The translations under genes were made by a program, and so were the position numbers. Under the pieces are notes generated by a model. The model was given only the letters and a program-made list of their open reading frames with translations. It ran no database searches and was not told where the DNA came from. Source: Epiperipatus broadwayi (Eukaryota; Onychophora; Udeonychophora; Euonychophora; Peripatidae). Taken from it: 64,000 nt of DNA. The stretch's first letter is position 1. Each line of letters begins with the position of its first letter. The stretch spans positions 3,457,443 through 3,521,442 of the forward strand of contig JAQFVV010000111.1 in the NCBI GenBank assembly GCA_028023455.1. Reading direction: 5' to 3'. This document shows, piece by piece, positions 23,178 to 36,600 of this stretch.

Positions 23178-24532
23178 AGATAAAGATGCCGTTTGATGGC
23201 GCCATTTTCACGCTAAAACTATAAAATATGACCATTCCCGAGCCATTGATTTTAATCATTTTGATGTGTTTTTTGTAATGCGAAAATAAAAACAAAACAA
23301 AATCATATTTTTTAAATATTATTTTTTATTAACATATACAAATTAAATGATAGTAATAAATGTAAAATAAAATAAAAAAAATTACAATTTGATTCGTGTT
23401 TTTTATTTTGCTTTATTAGAAAAATCAATTTTCTATCGGATATTTTTTTACAGCGGTTACAGCTTTTTTTTTGTTCAAAAACTCATAATTGGAATAAAAA
23501 GTAAAATTTCTTAGTCTTCCTTTTACATTTTATTTATACAGAGAAACAGATATTATTGTGTTACCGCTATTTTTTACTTTTTTAGTCTTCATTTTACATT
23601 TTTTTTTTTAAACAGACAAACAGATATTATCGCTATTTTTTTACTTCAAATAGAATGACAACAAAAAGTAAAAGTTGTTAGGATTAGGTTTAGGGTTAGG
23701 TTTAGGGTTAGTTTTAGGGTTAGGTTTAGAGTTAGTGTTCTGTTGTTTGTAATGCTAAAATAAAAAATATCAAAATTGTATTTTTGTAAATATTTTTTTT
23801 AGTAACATCTATCAAATAAATGATAACAATAAATGTAAACTATATTCAACAAAGTATAACAGTAGTCAGAGAAAAGAAAGAAAGTAAAACTTTTTTAAAC
23901 AACAACAAACACACACATATATAAAATGTTTTTTTTTTACTTATTAACCATATTTATAATATATGCTTTTTATGAAATTTAAAAAAACCATGCAGAATTG
24001 TACTTTTCTTACTGGTTATTTTTGTGTTACCACTCTTTTTTACTTCAAAAATATACACACGGTAGAATCTTCTTTGTCTCGTTGAATGTTACGAACAGTA
24101 CGTTACTTGACGCGTTATCTAATTCCAACTCACTTTACACATATATCTTGTCAACATTTTCCCACTTAAAACTTCAATACAGTATGGTGTAAAAAGTCTG
24201 ATAATTATTACTTTACAAAATCTGAACATTTCAATACTTTAAAATAAAAAAAAATCCAATGAAAACAATATTTCCATCCAATTCAAATACACACACACTC
24301 TCACCAAGCTGTAACAATTTTATAAACTTTGCGAATTCAGAAAATTTATTTGCTGCGATGTGACATACATGCTGCACTGCAACGCACATAGTGGCTTGCA
24401 ATCTGTAGCACAACAAAAAAGTTGTATTATAGAAAACACAGGTTCGAACATGTCGGCCGCGGAAATGGCATTTTTATGCGTTTTAACAGGAAAACAGCAC
24501 CATCAAGTGGCATCTTTAGCTATAAGACGAGA
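23173..24532. mobile_element. Non-autonomous TIR element, ~1.35 kb, with internal duplications
   Basis: The left end GTCTTATAGATAAAGATGCC (23173 on) and the inverse of the right end (GTCTTATAGCTAAAGATGCC, to about 24532) form imperfect terminal inverted repeats of about 50 bp, both continuing through a GATGG block to a GCTAAAAC/GTTAAAAC block. Inside, 23260-23370 is repeated at 23740-23850, and a block around 23500-23580 recurs near 23590-23640. Between these copies lies a telomere-like tract. No transposase is seen and target-site duplication is unclear. A non-autonomous DNA transposon is the best reading. Confidence 0.55.
23678..23738 (+). repeat. Interstitial telomere-like repeat (TTAGGG/TTAGGTT)
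   Basis: About five degenerate units alternating TTAGGGTTAGGTT, TTAGGGTTAG and TTTAGGGTTAGG. They resemble the animal telomere hexamer TTAGGG. The tract lies inside the TIR element, not at a chromosome end. Confidence 0.8.
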
Positions 24533-25378
24533 ACCAAATTGGAAATAAAATATTTATTGATTCATTAATTCCAAAAAAAACCCAACAACCTAAAATTGTT
24601 AGTATCATACAGGAATTTAATATCAATGAGCCACAAATGCTGCCGATTGGAAGCTTTTTTGTTAGATTCAAAAAGTACTTGGATACTTTGTGGTAGCACT
24701 TATTTGTTGTTTGAGATTCAAAAATGAAAGTTATATATTTTTCATGATTTTGTAAAATATTTGGAATATTTATTTTTTAATTAGAATATAGGGAATAATA
24801 TTTTATTCGATTTGGTTTTGCTTTTTTTTAGAAAAAAGCAGAACATTGTAAGTACCTGAAAAGAAATAGTACTTTAATTACTGTATATTGTGTCATATTT
24901 TAAAAATTATAAATGAAATTTATATTTAAAATAAGGCTTCATTGTTTTATGTTGTCTTAACAAGAATTTGTTTAGATTTTAGAGATGGAATTAAAACAAA
25001 TTTTATGTGTTGTACTTTAATAATTTAATCATGGTGTTAATAAATCGCTAATGTAAATTAAATATGTTTAAACTGAACATCATTTTAAAAGTGTTTATTT
25101 ATTATTACATTTTCTTTGATATTAAACTATGAATATCTAAAAAAGAAAAGATTTTCTTTAAATTAAAAAGTTTGATTGATTTGACTGAGTGCCAAACTAA
25201 TAAAACACTGGAATCCAAAGACAACATCAAGTAACATATATATTCTTTTTATTTTTATACTATATTTTATGTCTTTGCAGTACAGTTATTATCATATTCT
25301 CTTTGTACACTTATACAAATAACCATGAATATATATATATAAATTAAGTTGTGTGTAAATAATCACTTATATATATAT
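24533..25378. other. AT-rich non-coding
   Basis: No recognisable gene. It ends in an AT run at about 25369-25378 into which the long LTR element inserted. Confidence 0.5.
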
Positions 25379-27941
25379 TGTGCCGGTCGGTTTTGTATGT
25401 TCACGTAACAAGATCTAGCATCTAGGCAAAAGTACCCTGAATCCAATCATGCGCAAGATACATAGGTCAGGAACACTCATGGATTCTGCCCTATTTGCCT
25501 ATTTCCCAGTTCTATAACATTATGAGCAACAATCCCGATGACATCGATTAATCCACTTCTCATCCGCCGGCATCGGTCATCGGAGACACAATAAGACTCA
25601 GGACTAATTCATGATAGACTAATTTAATAACATATTAATTATGTGTAGAGCAGAGATCATCTAATCATAGTTTAGCTTAAGAAGTAACTTAATATCTATC
25701 TTAACTAACGAAAGTATTGATTCGAGTTTGATGTAGATATATTTAATATTTATTAACAATAATTACGTCGGTTAATTTAGCTGATGTGAGCCTCAGGATT
25801 ATTATATATATTTATTCAAATCATTTTGTACAATAACATTTGGATTGCGGCAATGCCAATAATATATGTATGTATTTGAATAATTTAGCGCTATTAAAAT
25901 GTATAATCAGAATGCTATCACACCCCCAGAAACGAAAAGAGAGCATTTGATTATTTTGAACATTAATTTTAACATAAATACGATTTGATTACATTTCATA
26001 TGAAGGTTAATTCAGAAATTGAGATAATTAATGTGCGGGATGAGTAATGAATAATTTATACAGATGATACTAAATTTATCGTATTATTATTTATATTTTA
26101 CTAATGGCAATATGTTTGGGTGCACCTATGTTTGTTTAAATAAATCATCTTATTACGGCTTATGAATACTTCTGGGGAAGTGATAAGATAAGGGAAAGCA
26201 GTGTGTGCATGGTGGCTTATTGGGTCGGTCCTTTTATGGATCCTGGAGTGTGCTTTGCGAATTTAAGAAGTAATGACCGAGTTCCTCTGCAAACTTTGGC
26301 AGGGTCGGTTTGACGAACGAAGGGCAGCCGGCTATGCCTATCGGGCTGGTTTTCCCAGAGTGATCCCCATATAGAGCATGCTCATAAGACTGTGGATGTC
26401 CCCCAGGTGATTTTTACAGCCTGGTTTAAGGACAGAAAGATGACGATGGGGTCCGACTTTGCGGTTGCCTCCATGTAATGATGAAGCACTAATATATAAA
26501 ATAGAGTGGCCTTTATGCACTCAATGCTTATTAATAACATGAATATATCTTTAATATTAAAGATTATTGGAAAGTATTTATTGCCCACAAATGATGAACT
26601 ATTCAGCGTAATGATATGGCTTCAATTTAAGCAAACAGGGATAATAATTACACACATAAATATAGGATAAAAGCTAAGGTTCCCCTCCCCCCTTACATCA
26701 TATTATTTAATATTACTCATTACTTTTGACACATTAAATTTTAGTTTTGGTTGACTTATGCTTTTGTGAAAACACATTAATTGATTATAAACTAAAAGGG
26801 GTGGTCATAATAGCTACTATGAAATGTACATATATAATATAGTTGAAAAATAAAAGGTAGCACATTATTTAGAATGGATAATTAGAAAAACAGATGTCAA
26901 ATCTGTTTTTCAACAGTAAACATGAAAAATATAATTAATTTATTTTTCTAAAATCGCGAGCATCTGGGCAAGCCGAATAAGACTTGTTTTTATCAATTAG
27001 AAATTATTTACCCAGTAAATGATGGGTGGGGAAAACAAGATAATTTATATGCTGGTGATTTTAGAATATTATTGGCATTAACTTTAAATAGAAATACATA
27101 AAAACATTAATAAAAATTGTTGGCCGCTTTTAAATAAAAGAAAAGAGAAAGACATTTAGAAGAGGCTTAGCGTAAATTAGTTATATAGAGTTATATATAT
27201 TTATATTGGAAGACATTTAAAAGATATAGAGTTTAAAATACACATTACATTACAGAGAAGGCAGGATTTTAAGAATTATTAGCGGTCATCTTTACCTTGA
27301 TTATTGTGAAACGCATTTCATTAGAAATCAGTCCGTCGGTATCATGACTAGATCTAGTATAGCGGGATGGCTTTGGATAGCACTTCATTTCATTGGAAAA
27401 TATTTATATAGTTCAGTAGCACGGAGTACGGAGGCTTCGTTCCTGGGATCCGCATATTAGAACGGAGGGATAAAGTGAATTTTATTACTCAGAACACATT
27501 GTGTCAAAATTGCATCGGGCGTGGATTATCTTTAGCAGCATGGCTAATTAATTATCTCCTCTTTTTGTGGATTCAAATCCAGCAGTATTTATACTTTTGA
27601 TTTTGAAATTGTAACTAGGCAACTACTGCTGGACCTGAGGTGGTTTGAGAACTTAGCTTTCGCTTGGAAACGTTTGGCCGGATACTCTTATCTGGTAAGA
27701 TGTATGAAACAATGCAAGTTTGTTATCAGTTTCTCGAATGATTGTTTTAAAATACATCTTGTGATTTTAAAACAAGCTAGCGGGGACAATTTCCACTAAT
27801 GGGTTTATTCCATTATTACTAATTTGTAATCTTCTATTTTACTCAAAAGGGTCTTCCGGGTTATTGTTTTTCGAGAGACTTACTAACAAGATTGCATCAC
27901 TTCTGGCGACAAACTTATATGAAAAAAAATAGTAAGTTTCA
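25379..27941 (+). mobile_element. Solo LTR-like element, 2.56 kb, long-LTR family
   Basis: Starts TGTGCCGGTC and ends GTTTCA, the TG...CA termini of LTR retrotransposons, and both sides are AT repeats, so a duplication of 4-6 bp is possible but cannot be fixed. It has markedly higher GC than its flanks. Ordered matches to the elements at 43837 and 48972 include CCGGCATCGGTCATCGGAGA against CCGGTGCCTGGTGGTCAGGGAGA, TTTGACGAACG against TTTGACGAACA, and a block around 27420-27460 ending CTGGGATCCG against TTCCGGGATCCG. No gag, pol or integrase is present, so it is either a solo LTR or a non-autonomous element. 2.5 kb is long for an LTR. Confidence 0.65.
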
Positions 27942-30048
27942 TATATATAATATTATATTCAATCGCAATCTCCTACTTTAAAATATACATATATATTTAT
28001 TATTTACACCTGTATACACATGAGAATATTATTATTATATTAAATATTAAATTGAAATACATAGGTTTACATTATTTTATACTCTTGAATAAAGAAATAT
28101 ATTATTGGTTATGTGTATACGTGTGTAAGGACGAGTTTGAATGCGGTTATGTGGTAGGAGATTGGATGTGGGCTGTGAAGCAGGATCTGAGCATCAGATC
28201 ATCTGCTTCAATATATATATATATATGCCACAAATGAGGGTTCACAGAACATTTGTGAACAAGAGGTTATTTGAACTATATGCTTTATTGATAATCCAAT
28301 TTATTTCTGAACACAGTGAGTTCTCCACACTTTCATGAAACACAATTTATACACCCATGATTGATATTATCAGATTTATACATATGTATAGAAAAGGCTA
28401 TATGATGAAGTCCAAATTTTATTTATTGTAACATAGCTTTAAAAAGGTTGTCTATATCATTTCATTGATCAGCTGCCATCATTATTTCTTGCTACCATTC
28501 CAATACAACATAGATGCTGTTTCTTGATTATTAAATGTAATCCAAGAGGATAATTTTTTATAGTGTACCATTTTAGGAAATAAAGATATTATCTTATTTC
28601 GAACTTTAATTTTGTAAAAGTATACTATTATATAGCAGACAAAAGTTAACAAAATAATAAATATGGCCGTTACAAAAAAAAAACAAATATATTAATATTA
28701 ATAACTGAATTATATACACATATACATCATTACTAGATCAAATAAGAAAGGCTAAATAGGCTATTAAATTTTCTTTGTACTCTGACCATAGCAAGATATA
28801 CTAATTTCAGAATAAAAATCTACTGTAGTTTTATAGATATTTGTAAAATATTAAAATGGACTTTGCAGACAAATCATGTTAATAAATTTCTTTTTCAGCT
28901 CCTCCATATATCACTTTGTCAATGAATTATTCATTGAATACCAATTTATCAATCTTATACTTAGTTTAATTTGTAAGAAAAAAAAGGTGGTAAAATAAGT
29001 GTTCATGTTTAAAACAAAAAAAATTAAATACATGATCCAAAAAGTAAAATTAATATATAAGAATAAAATGCATTAAAATATATATTTTACAAATGTACTA
29101 AGAAATAATTTAATTTAAGCCTAAGATATCTACATTTATATATATTAAAAGTATTATCGTAGATTTAATAATTAGTAATTTTTTGCCAATGTACATTGCT
29201 TTACTATACATTTATTTTCTAAAACTATCCATTTAATATTTTTTATGATATTCTTTGTTTTTTTTTTTTCAATTACACCTGGAATTAACTTCCACCTTTG
29301 GATCTTTTAAAATTTTTTAAACATTATTTCATTTCTGCAAGCTAAGGCAATATTTTATCAATAGACTCTCATCATAACATCAGAACAAGCAAAAAATTGG
29401 TATTCTCTTAATCATTTTATTTGGGCTAGTAGCTATGATACAAACTTGGATTATTTTGCTGTTGAAAAATTATATTTTGACTTGTGGATAGTACATTTCT
29501 ATATCCTCTCATCATATTCTATGAAAGTCATGGCCATAAATAGGTTTTTCATCTTGACTAAAATAGAATGATGTACTAGCTATCACTTTTTAACTATATG
29601 ACTTTTTATTACAATGATTTATGATATTTATACTGCTTCTCTTCTTCCTCTAATTCAGCTTTATACTGCACTATAATTACACACAGAAAATGATTACATG
29701 GATATTAAAAAAATAAAATATTTCTCCGTCAGCTTCAGTTTCCTATACTTTTAGTTCTGAAAAAAAAAATTTTTTTTTTGGTTACTAATAATTACCAATG
29801 GTTTTTATGTTTTCTTAGAGTCCATTTAAAAAGAGATTATTGATAAAAATCCCTCTTGTAATAAATTAAGCACTTAAAGCGCATGTATTAAGGTTATAGC
29901 CTTATTTAAGTATGCTTAATTATATATGTTTTTGATTAGTATGTAATTTTTTTTAACTCTATACAAATTGAAATACATATAATGGTCAAATATCCTATAT
30001 AAGAAAATATTTGTCACAATGTTGTTATACACATATAATTAATATAAT
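27942..30048. other. AT-rich DNA; only small hairpins seen
   Basis: A short hairpin at 28177-28211 (TGAAGCAG.ATCTGA against TCAGAT..CTGCTTCA) and another at 28241-28261 (GTTCACA...TGTGAAC) are visible. No gene, RNA or TE is otherwise recognised. Confidence 0.5.
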
Positions 30049-30144
30049 AATCAATCTAAATAAAATTGAAATAAACAACTAATTATACTTAAATAATTAT
30101 AATTATAATTAATTGTTTGTTTCAATCTTATTTAGACTGATTCT
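30049..30144. repeat. Hairpin repeat, ~38-bp arms
   Basis: 'aatcaatctaaataaaattg' plus AAATAAACAACTAATTA is followed by its near-perfect complement ending in TTATTTAGACTGATT, with an AT-rich loop. Probably a small MITE or foldback. Confidence 0.7.
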
Positions 30145-31431
30145 TATTTTAAATATAAACTAAACTTTTCATAATGTTTTTTCTGATTTTTGTTTTTTAA
30201 AATACATACTGATAAATATTATATTGTTAAATTTCATATTTTTAGACTTAATTTCCTTAAATATAGTTTTACCGTTTTCTATTTGATACAAAAGTACAAA
30301 ATTTTTAAATCTATAATAAGCACAGGTGAAGAAAATAAAATTATAAACCAACATGGGGTCCCTTAGGATCTCAAGAACAATATACATATTAAATATTATA
30401 ATCTTTATTTATAATATTCATAACAATTACTCTTAAAACATTTTAATAATTTTGAAATATATATATAGGATTGAAATACTTATTAAATGTAAGACTAAGT
30501 GTAATCATTGTCAAAAATATATCTTTTGATTTGATTTTAAGCTTTCAGTTATTTTAAATAGTCTTTTATGATTTTGATAAATCTATGAATGAATAAATTC
30601 ATATTTTTTTAGTATTTTTTACATACATATACATAATTTTAAAAAAAATCAAATAAATTTTATGTAAAAACTATTATTTAAATCATCAAATAACATAAAA
30701 AACTTTATATAAAATTTAATAATTAATTTTGTACTATTATTTTGACAATGAGTTCATTCTGAAGCATTTTGAGTAAAACAAACTCAGTTAAGTGGTCTAC
30801 TTTTTTCAATTTTATAACAGATATACAAAATAATCTTATAGAAATATGATGGCAGATACAATATTCATAAAATTTTACTGTGAATTTTGCAGTCCTTCAA
30901 CATGAAGATCATGTATTTAACATATATTCATTGAATATGTGTTGAAAACATAACTTGTTGAAAATTACATTAACTTCTAAAGACATTAACATAAGAACAT
31001 ATAAATCTGCAAAGATAGAATGTTAAAGTTTTAGCATTAAAATTTTATCTTACCATTAAATGAAGAAATATTCTAGTCAAAGTTTTATAAAGTGGTATGA
31101 TTAACAAAAAGTTCAAATCTTAATAAGTATGAAATAATTTATTTATGACTAACATATTAATAATGAAAAATAATTTATTGTAAGTTAACCAAAAATCACA
31201 CACTACAAAGCTAATTCTTATATATCAGTTCCCATTTAAGAATAGTGAACTAAAAGATAAATATACTGATCAATATTAGATAGCTAAGTAGTAAATTATG
31301 AACTGACTATCTAATTCTAAGTCCATCTAATGGCTGAAAAATTCCAAATTTTATTTTGGATAATTTAAACCAAGGTTATGAAACTGAAAAATATATACCA
31401 AACACTATGTTATGTGTTAACCTACTAAATA
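30145..31431. other. AT-rich non-coding
   Basis: No recognised feature. Confidence 0.45.
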
Positions 31432-31500
31432 TCACATGATCACCATTCTTTATCCTTACACAAGCTGTTAACACAGAGACAAAACTCCATACAGTAATAA
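31432..31500 (+). mobile_element. Fragment of the 32-kb foldback family
   Basis: CACATGATCACCATTCTTTAT, then AAGCTGTTAACAC, then ACAAAACTCCATACAGTA match the outer tail and arm start of the elements at 32137 and 42472 (reverse). Only this end survives. Confidence 0.55.
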
Positions 31501-31715
31501 TATTTCATATGATTACCATTGAAATAATTTTATTGTTTAATAAATGATAAATCTTACATTTTATGTTTAGATTAAATTTTATTTACTAATCAATTATTTA
31601 CAATGTACTGTAATCCATATCATATTTATATAGCTATATTATTTAGAAAATAATTTTAATTACATCACTAGATGCAGCAATTTTTAATATATACATTCTA
31701 TTGTTAACTATAGTG

Positions 31716-31766
31716 TATATATATATATATATATCCACAGATGGCGTCCTAGTTTATACTATATAG

Positions 31767-31814
<48 letters not shown>
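31716..31814. repeat. AT dinucleotide arrays
   Basis: Two (TA)n tracts (about 31716-31733 and 31770-31814) separated by about 35 bp of unique sequence. Confidence 0.9.
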
Positions 31815-31816
<2 letters not shown>

Positions 31817-32136
31817 CTAGTGTTGATAAACTATTGAAAAATGAGAAGTTTAGTACTTGCTTATTTATATTTACTAATATCATGCCTGACATTGATAACA
31901 AACAAACAAACCTTGGGTATTAATTGCAATACAGAGCAAATAATTAAGCACCTGAATGTAAAATATTAGTAGAGTTAGAAAAAAGTTATCACTGTACATA
32001 TTATTACTTGTATATTATTTATTAATTTTGTGAAGTAAATAATAGCATAATAAATGTTAAACACATACTGTTGTTCTTGCTTAAGATACTGCATAAAATT
32101 TTGATCAGTATATGTTAAAATTATATAGCAACAAAT

Positions 32137-32630
32137 TCACATGATCACATTTCTTATGCTTGCTCATAACTGTTATTAAAACAGGCAAAACTCTCCATAC
32201 AGTAGTGCTACTCAATGAAAACCAGAGTAATCAATGGATGCCAGAAGGCCTATGCATAAAATCCCTATCTAGTGACTACTCATCCAATATCCCCAGTCTA
32301 GTTTCTGCCTATATAACTATATGACTATATAAGCTAATGAATGATCTTATATTGAAAATACTATTGTATTTTCAATTTTATTCTCATAGTTTTGTAGTTA
32401 AGTAAAGATAAAAGGTGGCTGCTGGAGAGTTGCATTAGATCCTAAGATCTATGTGCAGTGCTCTCAGATCCAAGGCTCCTCACTGATGAAGGCCACAAGC
32501 CAGAAACTAGTCTGGGGATATTGGATGAGTAGATGCTAGATAGGGATTTTATGCACAAGCCTTCTGGCATCTATTAATTACTCTGGATTGCATTGAGTGG
32601 CACTACTATATGGAGAGTTTTGCCTGTTTT
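32137..32630. mobile_element. Foldback retrozyme-like element with intact-looking hammerhead
   Basis: Inverted arms: 32184-32310 (AACAGGCAAAACTCTCCATA, GCCAGAAGGC, CATCCAATATCCCCAG) and 32500-32630 carry the complements in reverse order. An extra outer segment of about 46 bp (CATGATCACATTTCTTATGC through CTGTTAT) flanks the left arm only. The same asymmetric tail is found in the copy at 42117-42472 and the fragment at 31432. The right arm begins inside a complete hammerhead motif (32477-32518); the left arm holds only the GAAAC half, inverted, with the CTGATGA half replaced by AT sequence. Confidence 0.75.
32477..32518 (+). ncRNA. Candidate type-I hammerhead ribozyme (best copy)
   Basis: Helix I strand TCCTCA (32477-32482) pairs with TGGGGA (32513-32518), six pairs including one G-T. 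CTGATGA is at 32483-32489. Stem II is GGC/GCC with loop CACAA and an A-A mismatch at its base. GAA (32503-32505) is followed by minimal helix III AC/GT with a 2-nt loop, then cleavage triplet GTC (C at 32512). In the copies at 42 kb stem II is AGC/GCT, a covarying pair change that supports the fold. Short helix III is the hallmark of PLE and retrozyme hammerheads. The A-A mismatch where G-C is usual could lower activity. Confidence 0.72.
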
Positions 32631-33619
32631 AACAAGAAATAACTTTCCAAATATTATCTACATTTAAATTCAACATTTTGTACCATCAATGTTTAAACTA
32701 CAAGGCAGACAAAGAATAAATATTTCCATCCACAGCATTTGATTATATGAAAAGGAAATTTAAATAATGGTGACTATTAGAGGAAACATCTAAACTGATA
32801 AAGATGTTTTTAAAGCTCTAATTAATACTACTGTTATTTATAATACCAATATAATATCATTAATTACTCATTTAAATAATGTTGTAGACAACTAACATCA
32901 TCATTGCTGAGTAATATTAGAATCACACAGAACTAAATAATAATAATGTTTTGGAATGATGACTTTCCAAGGAAGGCTACAATTATGAATTATAGTTATT
33001 ATAATTAGTTCTCAATGATTCCATTTTAAGAATATAAATTATCTCTGCACTACTTCATGTAGCATAAAAATCTCTATTAATTTAGATGTTCACATCTATA
33101 GATATTTATTACATAAATTTGCTTTCTATATATGATCGTGTGCATGCAAATGAAAATATTTATTTTTTCATCTGATTTGCAATTAGAATTTTGATACCAT
33201 GAGACATTGAATTAAATTTAACTATAGCAGAGAATTAAGAAAGTCATTGTTCCTAAAAATACATTATTAGCACTGAATAACTAAACCCTATTATATGACA
33301 TCTATTGATTATTAAATCTTACATTAAGTGGCATAAGTGTGATGAGGAAAAAAAATGCTTATAAAAGTTCATTTCTGGTAGGGTATAATTTTATGTAGTC
33401 AATTGTTTGATATATTTTTATGTAATTTAACACTTTATTTTAAATGGTGATGAATATATAATTTAGTATTCATGTTTGTTCTCAGATGTTTTAGTTATAA
33501 TCAGGGGATAAAAATGTCTCTAAATTTAATAACCATTTGAACAATGTGGCAGGAATAATTTAAATTATATTTATTAGGAAAAAATATAAATTTTTATTTT
33601 ATTTTGAAAGTTCGATTTT
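32631..33619. other. AT-rich non-coding
   Basis: No gene or repeat family recognised. Confidence 0.5.
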
Positions 33620-36600
33620 TGTTTGTTTTGTTTTCAAAATAATCTTTATTTGCACAAAAAGTAAAATATACATTGTAATATAGAGTTCATGTTTACAATC
33701 ATGTCTGACAAATTAAAGACTAATTAGTTATTAAATTAGATGATGAGTACAGGATTAAAAGTAAAATTTATGTTATGTTACTTATCAGGGGTGATCTAAT
33801 TTGGCATATAAATCCCATGGCATGTAAAGTTTGTGTCATGAATAAGTAATATACATGGTCATTTCTAAATATTCAATTGACTCCATGTTTGCTCAGCAAA
33901 ATTAGGCAGGCATGTTCTTAGATCACTTTCTTCAGCTTTATATAATAACTTTAAGAAAATGTCTTCAATAGGATCGGCCAACTGTCTATCAAATAATACC
34001 TTACATCTAATCTTTCATATGATAAAATTTATGAAAGTGGCCAGGCATATGGAGCCAAAATTTTCACTTTTGAATGCGTCATTAAGGTAGACATTTGAAG
34101 AATTGTATCCTGTAATCCTCTGTAGAGCAATATTTCATAACAAAGTCCACCATTCACATTGATAGAGTATGTGTTCAATGGACTTGTCAAATCTTCTACA
34201 AAGAGTACATACTGTATCAATCTTGTGTCCTTTCTGATTACAAAGAAACATCCCAGTAGGCAAGGCTCCAAGGTTGACCTTAACCAAAAAATCCACAAAC
34301 TTTGGTTCCAATTTCAGGAACTTAGTCAGCCTTATGAGACAAGGAATTGCAACTGGAAGAAGATTATCTGTCCTAGATTTACCAGAGTGAACTGATTGAT
34401 AAGAACTCCAGTATGATATTTTTTCATCAAACATGAAGCTAGAGCTTTTGACACTATTAAAGACAATAGTTAATTGTTGTTGCATCCAGATATTTCTTTT
34501 ATGAGGGGGTGGACAATCAGTGGGGATTATTTTTTTCAAAAAGTAAGGGACTTTCTATGTTTGTATTGACTTTAAAAATTTTAAGAAGGACATTGTAAGT
34601 CCTCTGTATCAGAAAAATTTTAATCAAGTGCAGTCCTAAACCATTAAGATATCTTGGTTTTTGCAAAATATTAAGACTTATTGCTGGTGTCTTCCCTCTC
34701 CAGCACAGCTTTCTGCATAGAGATTCAACCTTGGGGATGAAGCAAATTGTTGGTGAAAAACCAGCTAGATAATAAATAATTTTTGGTAAAATCACAGAAT
34801 TAAGGAGTGCAACCTTTCCAAACAGAGAAAGATAAATTTTAGATAGTGAATTAATGGTCTTTTCAATCTTTAAAATTAATGAATTTTCAAAGTTCTTTTC
34901 TCATGACTGCTGGAGAAGAAGCAATACTAAAAACAAGAAATTTCTGTGGGGGAGCTTTTAGTCTACCACATTGCTGACATTGCTCCATTAATTGCCAGAC
35001 CAAATTCACATGCAAACTTCTGTAGGAGTTCCTCAAGTCTAGAGAACTCATCCTGAGATGAGAGAAACACAACCACATCATCCATATAGGAATATGACAT
35101 ATGTTCTCTCTCAATAGAGGAATATAAATCTCAGGAAGGAAAGACTCGATGCTCAACAGCAATGGGTTCACATAGACTGTGAAGAGTAGTGCACTTAGTG
35201 GCAAGCCCTGAGGGATGAATACACAAGGCTGAAAGCCGGGAGCAACTCTTCCATCAAGTGAGAGAAACACTTCTCTGTTAAGGAGAAGGTTCTCAATCAT
35301 CTGAAGATATGCCAGAGGCACTTGGAGTTCCTCCAGTACACCAAGTAGCACATCAATCCTGTCAGAATCAAAGGCTCTGGCAAAGTCAAGTTGAACTGCA
35401 ACTGGCCATGGCATCCTTTTCCTATGAACATGATTGACTAGAAGTTGAAATTGACTGACAGTATCAGCAGTAGAGCTCCCTTTCTTTGCAAACCTATAGA
35501 TTGATAATTTTGCAATAATGTTTGTATATCCTCTCTAATAAGGCCTTCAATGGTTTTCATAAGCAATGGCACCATAGAGATAGGCCGAAGATTATCAAGT
35601 TTATTTTGACCCTCAGATTTTTTAACAAGTGGGACCCTGCCTATCTGGCAAAGCCCATTAATTTCTTGGCAGCCACTAGCCAAGAAGTCTACCATTTTTT
35701 TAAAAATGGAGACTGAAAAGGCGCATAAATGAAATAATAAAATTTTTTGGTATTTCATGTAATCCAGGGTGAGTTCTGTCAGGGAATGATGAAATCTTTG
35801 AAAGAATTCTTGCTTCAGTAATTTTGTGTTGATCAGATTGTTCATAAACAAAACAGCAATGGCCTTTTGTTTAGCCTTGTATTTGGATTTTAAATTTAAA
35901 ATGTTAGGAATATTTTGTGCTTCATATGAAATATTTTTGAGATCACATGCTATGGAGTCCAGCTCATTGAGAAGAATAATTGGACCTTTAGTTTTAGCAG
36001 TACAAGAATTTATTAACTTTGTTAGTGTCTCAATAAAAGTCTTCCATGCATCTACCACAGGGAGAGTTAAAATTTTTGTTCTATGGAAAATGATATAAGC
36101 TTCAGAGATCAGTTTAATAGTGGCATTAAACTTTGTAAGCATGCAAATAGTTCTTGGCATCTGAATTATAGATTGTAGAATGTTTTTTGGGATTATTTTA
36201 ATCTCCAGAGCATAATGATCAGAGAACGTAATGGGCCACAGATGAGCTTCTATTTGTGATCATAATGAAGGTGAAAAAAAAAAGTAAATAAATTAGTGAA
36301 TGTGATGATTTAGTATAAAAAGAGAAAGCTTCATCATCAAAAAATAATTTTCCACTGTACAGAGACTGATTTATGTAACCAATATATATTTTTTGAAAGA
36401 CTTGATATGTATGATTAAAATATCCAATAATAATCATTTCAAAAGGGCTAGTTCTTAGTGTTGAATTAATTACATTAATCATTCTTGTAACAGTATCTTG
36501 AGATTTAGGTAGATTAAAGTACCAGTTTTGATATTGTATGATCACAATTAGGGAATTTGAGTCAATGAATAGTATTTTGAACAATGTGATTTGTGAATTC

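Noticed and set aside
23678-23738. Possible true telomere or chromosome end
   Set aside because: Only a few degenerate units in the middle of continuous sequence and inside a repeat element.
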